A DNA stretch of 9,941 nt, from contig CAQNVT010000017.1 of NCBI GenBank assembly GCA_948844705.1, forward strand, positions 1 to 9,941. The letters are read 5' to 3'. The translations under genes were made by a program, and so were the position numbers. Each line of letters begins with the position of its first letter. Positions within the stretch are counted from its first letter, which is position 1. The stretch comes from an uncultured Dorea sp. (GTDB taxonomy: Bacteria > Bacillota > Clostridia > Lachnospirales > Lachnospiraceae). The notes under the pieces were generated by a model that saw only the letters and a list, made by a program, of their open reading frames with translations, had not been told where the DNA came from and ran no database searches. Of this stretch, positions 5,487 through 9,941 are shown piece by piece.

Positions 5487-7502
5487 ATGAGTGACAGGAG
5501 AATCCTGATATTTGCAGGAACAACGGAAGGAAGAAGGCTTACGGAATATATGGCCGGCTGCGGTGTGTCCGTGCATGCCTGTACCGCAACGCAGTACGGG
5601 GAGAGCATGCTTCCTTTCAGGGAGAATGTAACGGTTTCCCATGAGAGAATGGGATATGAGGAAATGTGCGGACTGATCCGGAGCTTTTCTCCGTCCTATG
5701 TCATCGATGCGACACACCCTTACGCAAGAGAAGTGACGGAGAATGTCAGGAATGCCTGCAGGAGCTGCTCCGTAAGCTGTCTTCGTCTTGTGAGAGAGCG
5801 GGGAGAGAGAGGATCGGGCATTATCTGCGCGGAAGATACGGAGGAAGCAGTCCGTCTGTTAGAAAAAACAACGGGGAATATCCTTGTGACAACAGGAAGC
5901 AAGGAGCTTGAAAAGTATACATGCCTTACGGATTACAGAGAGCGTCTCTACGTGAGAGTCCTGCCGTCGTCGGAATCCGTCGCCAAATGTGAAGGGCTTG
6001 GGATAAAGGGGAGACATCTGATCTGTATGCAGGGCCCCTTTTCCGCCGAGATGAATGCGGCGGTTATCAGGGAATTCAGTATTTCCTGTATGGTTACAAA
6101 GGAGTCGGGCGCTGCCGGCGGATACCCGCAGAAATATGAGGCTGCCAGGGCTGCGGGGATCCGGATGATCGTCATCGGAAGACCGGATGAAGAAGGATAT
6201 ACCTATAAGGAAGCAGTCGCTTTTCTGGAAAAGGCGCTTAAGCTTTGCGGCGGCAGAAAGCAAAAGGTGGCTCTTGCAGGAATCGGACCGGGTTCGTCGG
6301 ATACATTTACGGAGCATGCGAGGGAGGTGTTTTGCCGGGCAGATCTGATCATCGGAGCGAAACGCATGGTGGAAGCGGCAAGAGAGAAGGGGCAGGCGGG
6401 ATATGAGGCTTATAAGCCGGAGGAGATCCTTGCATATATCAGGGAGCATCCGGAGTATGCACGTGTGGCAGTCGCGTTTTCCGGAGATACCGGATTTTAC
6501 AGCGGGGCCGGAAAGCTTTCCGCACTTCTTGAAAAGGAAAAGGATATGGAAGCGGAGATGATTCCGGGAATTTCCTCGGTGTCTTATTTCTGTGCAAGGC
6601 TCGGTGTAAGCTGGGAGGATGCGGCACTTTGCAGCATGCATGGAAGAGAGGCAAGCCCGTTGTCTTTCATCCGCGAGCATGAAAAGACGGTCGTGCTTGC
6701 CGGGTCCGCCGGGGACGTGCGCAGGCTCTGCCGTTCCATGACAGAGACGGGGCTTGGAGAGGAGCCGGTGTGTATCGGTATAAATCTGTCCTATGACAAT
6801 GAGCAGATACTCCGGGGACGTGCGAAGGAGTATACAGACTATCAGGGCGGGGCGCTGGCCGTGCTGTATATATATAATTCCTCCGGAGGGAACCCTCCTG
6901 CGGTGCAGGGGATACCGGACGATCGGTTTGTGAGAGGAAATGTGCCCATGACGAAAGAGGAGATCAGGTGTATTTCTCTTTCGAAGCTTCGGATACGTAA
7001 GGATTCGGTCATTTATGATATAGGAGCCGGCACAGGCTCCGTAGCTGCGGAGGCGGCGGTCCGGGCATCAGGCGGGCATGTATATGCTATAGAAAGGAAT
7101 GCGGAGGCCGTACGGCTGATCCGGGAGAACGGCCGCAGGATGCGGGCGGACAATATTACGGTGATCGAGGGAAGAGCGCCCGCGGCGCTCGAAGCCCTGC
7201 CTGCGCCGGACTGTGTATTTGTCGGCGGCAGCGGAGGCGCCCTTCGGGAAATACTGGATACGGTGATCCGTAAAAATCCCAGGGTGCGTATCGTAATCAA
7301 TGCCATCGCACTTGAGACGCTGTCAGAGGCGGCGGGATATTGTAAAGAGATTAAAAAAACAGAGGAAGAAATTACACAGATTACCGTTGCAAAGGCAAGG
7401 AAGGCCGGGAATTACAGCATGATGACGGGACAGAATCCGGTGTATATTATAAGCTTTACATGCGGTGAAGAGAAGGACGAAAAGGGGGACGAGCCCGTAT
7501 GA
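5487..7502 (+). CDS. cbiJET: CbiJ-CbiE-CbiT fusion: cobalt-precorrin-6A reductase / C5- and C15-methyltransferase (decarboxylating)
   Basis: Three enzymes lie in one 671-residue chain. Residues ~1-250 are CbiJ/CobK, which reduces cobalt-precorrin-6A to 6B: RILIFAGTTEGRRL, DATHPYA (74-80), ILVTTGSKELEKY and KYEAARAAGIRMIVIGRP. Residues ~260-460 are CbiE, the C5 methylase: VALAGIGPGSSDTFTEHA, FSGDTGFYSGAGKL (Ser332-Gly-Asp334) and IPGISSVSYFCARLG. Residues ~475-671 are CbiT, a Rossmann-type methyltransferase that methylates C15 and decarboxylates the C12 acetate: IPDDRFVRGNVPMTKEEIR, the SAM motif DIGAGTGS (511-518), and FVGGSGG. The product is cobalt-precorrin-8. CbiE-CbiT fusion (CobL-like) is common, and adding CbiJ is known in some Clostridia. 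ATG 5487 is preferred over 5466 because GGGGGAAA lies at 5473-5480 and MSDRR precedes the first strand. No stop or frameshift is visible. The stop overlaps cbiA (ATGA). Confidence 0.95.
   Translation: MSDRRILIFAGTTEGRRLTEYMAGCGVSVHACTATQYGESMLPFRENVTVSHERMGYEEMCGLIRSFSPSYVIDATHPYAREVTENVRNACRSCSVSCLRLVRERGERGSGIICAEDTEEAVRLLEKTTGNILVTTGSKELEKYTCLTDYRERLYVRVLPSSESVAKCEGLGIKGRHLICMQGPFSAEMNAAVIREFSISCMVTKESGAAGGYPQKYEAARAAGIRMIVIGRPDEEGYTYKEAVAFLEKALKLCGGRKQKVALAGIGPGSSDTFTEHAREVFCRADLIIGAKRMVEAAREKGQAGYEAYKPEEILAYIREHPEYARVAVAFSGDTGFYSGAGKLSALLEKEKDMEAEMIPGISSVSYFCARLGVSWEDAALCSMHGREASPLSFIREHEKTVVLAGSAGDVRRLCRSMTETGLGEEPVCIGINLSYDNEQILRGRAKEYTDYQGGALAVLYIYNSSGGNPPAVQGIPDDRFVRGNVPMTKEEIRCISLSKLRIRKDSVIYDIGAGTGSVAAEAAVRASGGHVYAIERNAEAVRLIRENGRRMRADNITVIEGRAPAALEALPAPDCVFVGGSGGALREILDTVIRKNPRVRIVINAIALETLSEAAGYCKEIKKTEEEITQITVAKARKAGNYSMMTGQNPVYIISFTCGEEKDEKGDEPV
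6880..6898 (+). other. competing inverted repeats with GGAGGG at the CbiE/CbiT junction
   Basis: CCTCCGGAGG (6880-6889) is a perfect palindrome. Its right half, GGAGGG (6885-6890), is also complementary to CCCTCC (6893-6898). The repeats fall in the linker between the CbiE and CbiT domains, coding for Ser-Ser-Gly-Gly-Asn-Pro-Pro. An in-frame GTG at 6903 follows the GGAGGG by 12 bases. The repeats are directly visible; any function is speculative. Confidence 0.4.
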
Positions 7503-8869
7503 AAGAGAGGATACCCAGAATATTGATCTCGGCTCCGGCAAGCGGCGCGGGAAAGACAACGGCCGTGTGCGGGATTCTTAAATGTCTTAAGGAAAAGGGG
7601 ATGGAGGTCACCGCATTCAAGTGCGGACCGGATTATATTGATCCCATGTTCCATAAGGAAGTGCTTGAGATTGACAGCTATAATCTGGATACATTTTTAT
7701 GCGGAAGGGAAAACATTTTAAAAATATTTGCAAAGCATGCCGCCGGGTCGGAGATTGCGATACTTGAGGGGGCCATGGGATACTATGACGGTATCGGAGG
7801 AATTTCCTCGGAGGCAAGCGCTTATGATGTGGCGGATCTTACAGACACGCCGGCAGTGCTGGTGATAAACGGAAAAGGGGCAAGCCTGTCGATCGTGCCG
7901 TACATCCAGGGTTTTCTCGGATTCCGGGCGGATCGGGCGGAAGGAAGCCATATCCGGGGTGTGATACTGAACCATGTGTCGGAAATGCAGTATAGGAGAC
8001 TTAAGGAGCTGATCGAGAAGGAGACCCTTGTAAAGGTATACGGCTATATCCCCGAGATGGAGGAGCTTAATTTCGAGAGCAGGCACCTTGGGCTCAAGAG
8101 GCCGGGGGAGGTAGAGGGCTTTAAGAAAAAGATACGGCTGCTGGGCGTAAGACTCATGGAGACACTGGACATAGACGGTCTCCTGAAGCTTGCGTCATCG
8201 GCCTCCCGGCTGGAGGTTCCAAAGCTACGGCCTCCGGAAAAAAGGTATGATGTCAGGGTCGGCCTTGCCTGGGACGAGGCCTTTTGCTTTATGTATAAGG
8301 ATAATCTGGAGCTTTTGGAGGAGATGGGAGCAGAGATCGTGACATTTTCTCCGCTTCATAATACAAAGCTTCCGGAAGATATAGACGGGATGATCCTTTG
8401 CGGAGGATATCCGGAGCTTTATGCCCAGTGGCAGAACGCAAATTTCTGGATCAGACGGGCTGTCCGGGATAAAATAAAGGATGGGATGCCCTGCATTGCC
8501 GAGTGCGGGGGCTTTATGTATCTGCAGGAGAAGATAGAGGGACAGGACGGCTTTTTTTATGAGGCTGTCGGCGCCCTGGAGGGGAAATGCTTTCAGACCG
8601 GATCGCTTAAGCGGTTCGGGTATATCGTGCTGGAGGGCGGGAAAGTATTCGGAAAGGATGTGGGAAAAATTCCTGCCCATGAGTTTCATTATTATGACTC
8701 GGACTGTCCGGGGAATGCATTTCGGGCAAAAAAACCATTGTCAGAAAGAGGCTGGGAGTGTATGATTAGCACAGAGACCATGCTGGCGGGATACCCGCAT
8801 ATTCATTACGCGGGAAATCCCGGGGTGGCGGAAGCATTTCTTGAGGCATGCACGAAAAGGAGAAGATAA
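7499..8869 (+). CDS. cbiA: cobyrinate a,c-diamide synthase CbiA
   Basis: CbiA uses ATP and glutamine to amidate the a and c acetate side chains of cobyrinate. The 456-residue protein has an N-terminal dethiobiotin-synthetase-like ATPase domain with the P-loop variant SAPASGAGKTT (11-21), FKCGPDYIDPMFH and LEGAMGYYDGIGG. A C-terminal class I glutamine amidotransferase domain follows, with MILCGGYPELYAQ, the nucleophile Cys336 in AECGGFMYL, and HEFHYYDSD (His394) supplying the catalytic His. It ends with AGYPHIHYAGNP, typical of CbiA. EGAMGYYDG and CGGYPEL separate it from CbiP, the cobyric acid synthase. The length is normal. It starts within the fusion gene's stop (ATGA at 7499-7502) and ends directly against cobT. 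Its substrate, cobyrinate, requires CbiC, which is not in the window. Confidence 0.97.
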   Translation: MKERIPRILISAPASGAGKTTAVCGILKCLKEKGMEVTAFKCGPDYIDPMFHKEVLEIDSYNLDTFLCGRENILKIFAKHAAGSEIAILEGAMGYYDGIGGISSEASAYDVADLTDTPAVLVINGKGASLSIVPYIQGFLGFRADRAEGSHIRGVILNHVSEMQYRRLKELIEKETLVKVYGYIPEMEELNFESRHLGLKRPGEVEGFKKKIRLLGVRLMETLDIDGLLKLASSASRLEVPKLRPPEKRYDVRVGLAWDEAFCFMYKDNLELLEEMGAEIVTFSPLHNTKLPEDIDGMILCGGYPELYAQWQNANFWIRRAVRDKIKDGMPCIAECGGFMYLQEKIEGQDGFFYEAVGALEGKCFQTGSLKRFGYIVLEGGKVFGKDVGKIPAHEFHYYDSDCPGNAFRAKKPLSERGWECMISTETMLAGYPHIHYAGNPGVAEAFLEACTKRRR

Positions 8870-9925
8870 ATGACTTTAGATGAGGTACTGGACAGAATCG
8901 GGCCTCTTGACGCAGAGGCGATGGAGCTGTCACAGAAGAAATGGAATTCCATAGCAAAGCCGTTACACAGTCTGGGGAAGCTTGAGGAGCATATGATCCG
9001 GATCGCCGGGATCACCGGCGATCCGGAGGCGCATATTGACCGCAAGGCCCTGATCGTAATGTGTGCGGACAACGGAGTCGTCGAAGAAGGGGTTACACAG
9101 ACGGGGCAGGAGGTTACTGCCATCGTCGCGGAGAATTTTCTTACATGCAACACAAGTGCGGCTCTTATGTGCAGAAGAGCGGGGGCGGATATTTTCCCGA
9201 TCGATATAGGAATGGCAAGAAAAACAAAGGTTCCGGACTATAAGGTGGCGTACGGAACCAGAAATATAGCGAGAGGCCCGGCCATGACAAGACAGGAGGC
9301 AGAGAAGGCTGTCTTAACCGGAGTCCGCCTGGCGAAGGAAAAAAAGGAAGCCGGGTACCAGCTTCTGGCGACCGGGGAGATGGGAATCGGAAATACAACG
9401 ACAAGCAGCGCGGTGTCCGCCGTGCTTCTGGGAGAAATGCCGGAGAGGATGACAGGACGGGGCGCCGGTCTTACACGAGAGGGTCTGGAGCATAAGATCT
9501 GCATTGTTAAAAGAGCGATTGAAAGGAACCGGCCGGTCGCCGCAGATACGATGGATGTGCTTGCTAAGGTAGGGGGCTTTGATATCGCAGGACTTACGGG
9601 TGTATTCCTGGGCGGTGCCTGCTATAGGATTCCCGTGGTGATCGACGGGTTTATCTCCGCGGCGGCGGCTCTTGCGGCATATAAGCTCTGTCCTTTAGCA
9701 AAGGAGTACATGCTTGCGGCGCACATGTCGGGGGAGCCGGGAATGAAGCTTATCCTGGATGAACTCGGAATGGAGGCAGTGATCACCGCGGATATGTGTC
9801 TCGGTGAGGGCACAGGCGCGGCAGCATATTTTCCGGTGCTTGATATGGCGGCAGAGGTATATCAGAAGATGAGTACATTTTCTGATAACAGGATAGAGGA
9901 TTACGAGGAGCTTGGTGACAGATAA
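8870..9925 (+). CDS. cobT: nicotinate-nucleotide--dimethylbenzimidazole phosphoribosyltransferase CobT
   Basis: CobT transfers phosphoribose from nicotinate mononucleotide to the lower-ligand base, giving an alpha-ribazole phosphate for nucleotide-loop assembly. The 351-residue protein shows the family landmarks: KPLHSLGKLEEH near residue 35, VMCADNGVVEEGVTQTGQEV, ATGEMGIGNTTTSSA (GEMGIGNT at 169-176), MTGRGAG, and the C-terminal LGEGTGAAAYFPVLDMA, where Glu313 corresponds to the catalytic Glu317 of the Salmonella enzyme. The length matches the family. The ATG at 8870 directly follows the cbiA TAA, with AAGGAG at 8857-8862. Dimethylbenzimidazole is the reference base, but anaerobes often use adenine or other bases and the sequence does not show which is used here. 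The stop overlaps a following ATG. Confidence 0.97.
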   Translation: MTLDEVLDRIGPLDAEAMELSQKKWNSIAKPLHSLGKLEEHMIRIAGITGDPEAHIDRKALIVMCADNGVVEEGVTQTGQEVTAIVAENFLTCNTSAALMCRRAGADIFPIDIGMARKTKVPDYKVAYGTRNIARGPAMTRQEAEKAVLTGVRLAKEKKEAGYQLLATGEMGIGNTTTSSAVSAVLLGEMPERMTGRGAGLTREGLEHKICIVKRAIERNRPVAADTMDVLAKVGGFDIAGLTGVFLGGACYRIPVVIDGFISAAAALAAYKLCPLAKEYMLAAHMSGEPGMKLILDELGMEAVITADMCLGEGTGAAAYFPVLDMAAEVYQKMSTFSDNRIEDYEELGDR

Positions 9926-9941
9926 TGATACATCTTATAAC
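9925..9941 (+). CDS. start of next gene, possibly cobU (adenosylcobinamide kinase/guanylyltransferase), cut by the window edge
   Basis: An ATG at 9925-9927 shares a base with the cobT stop (TAATG), and the visible codons give Met-Ile-His-Leu-Ile. Coupled starts of this kind occur throughout this operon, and CobU proteins often begin with a short hydrophobic strand of this form before a glycine-rich P-loop. CobU would fit functionally after CobT. Five residues cannot identify a family, so this is a positional guess. The nearest GGAG (9907-9910) is rather far, 14 bases upstream. Confidence 0.4.

Noticed and set aside
5859..6680. 273-codon minus-strand reading frame opposite the cbiJ-cbiE region
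   Set aside because: It is antisense to clearly conserved CbiJ and CbiE domains, has a composition typical of the complement of a GC-biased gene, and shows no motif or operon context.
1..9941. CRISPR arrays, tRNA or rRNA genes, insertion sequences, attachment sites
   Set aside because: No direct-repeat arrays, cloverleaf-like segments, rRNA motifs or terminal inverted repeats were found; nearly all bases from 548 on are coding.

Overview
The window is almost entirely one plus-strand operon for anaerobic (cobalt-early) cobalamin synthesis. The organism is probably a strict-anaerobe Firmicute, most likely a Lachnospiraceae/Clostridia member. This is inferred from the purine-rich AGGAG-type ribosome binding sites, moderate GC, tight ATGA gene overlaps, the anaerobic-route genes (cbiD, cbiG, CbiH-type ring contraction) and the CbiJ-CbiE-CbiT fusion. 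No 16S or other marker is present, so the taxonomy is an inference.

Layout. Positions 1-513 hold a decayed remnant. It is the C-terminal end of an AlbA_2/HATPase_c_4-type ATP-binding protein, possibly joined to a toxin-antitoxin antitoxin tail, with an in-frame stop just upstream of its first ATG. After 34 bases comes a cytosolic Cu/Zn superoxide dismutase family gene (548-1051). Its stop overlaps the start of cbiD (1048-2217). Then follow cbiL (2219-2911), cbiF (2908-3690), cbiG (3671-4720), cbiH (4713-5441, TTG start), a cbiJ-cbiE-cbiT fusion (5487-7502), cbiA (7499-8869) and cobT (8870-9925). The first 17 bases of another gene, plausibly cobU, overlap the cobT stop at the right edge. The only real gap inside the operon (5442-5486) contains a perfect 7-bp stem-loop.

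Pathway logic. CbiL, CbiH, CbiF, CbiG, CbiD, CbiJ, CbiT and CbiE together carry cobalt-precorrin-2 to cobalt-precorrin-8. CbiC, needed for the next step to cobyrinate, is not in the window. CbiA then amidates cobyrinate at a and c, and CobT activates the lower-ligand base for nucleotide-loop assembly. The uroporphyrinogen methyltransferase, cobaltochelatase, CbiC, CbiP, CbiB, CobD and CobS must lie elsewhere.

Most unusual points: a SodC-family gene translationally coupled to cbiD, with Lys where the classical active-site Arg is expected and no signal peptide; the three-enzyme fusion with a Shine-Dalgarno-like hairpin at its CbiE/CbiT junction; and no recognisable cobalamin riboswitch in front of the operon. 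The gene set itself is a known pathway. I see no clear evidence of a wholly new system.
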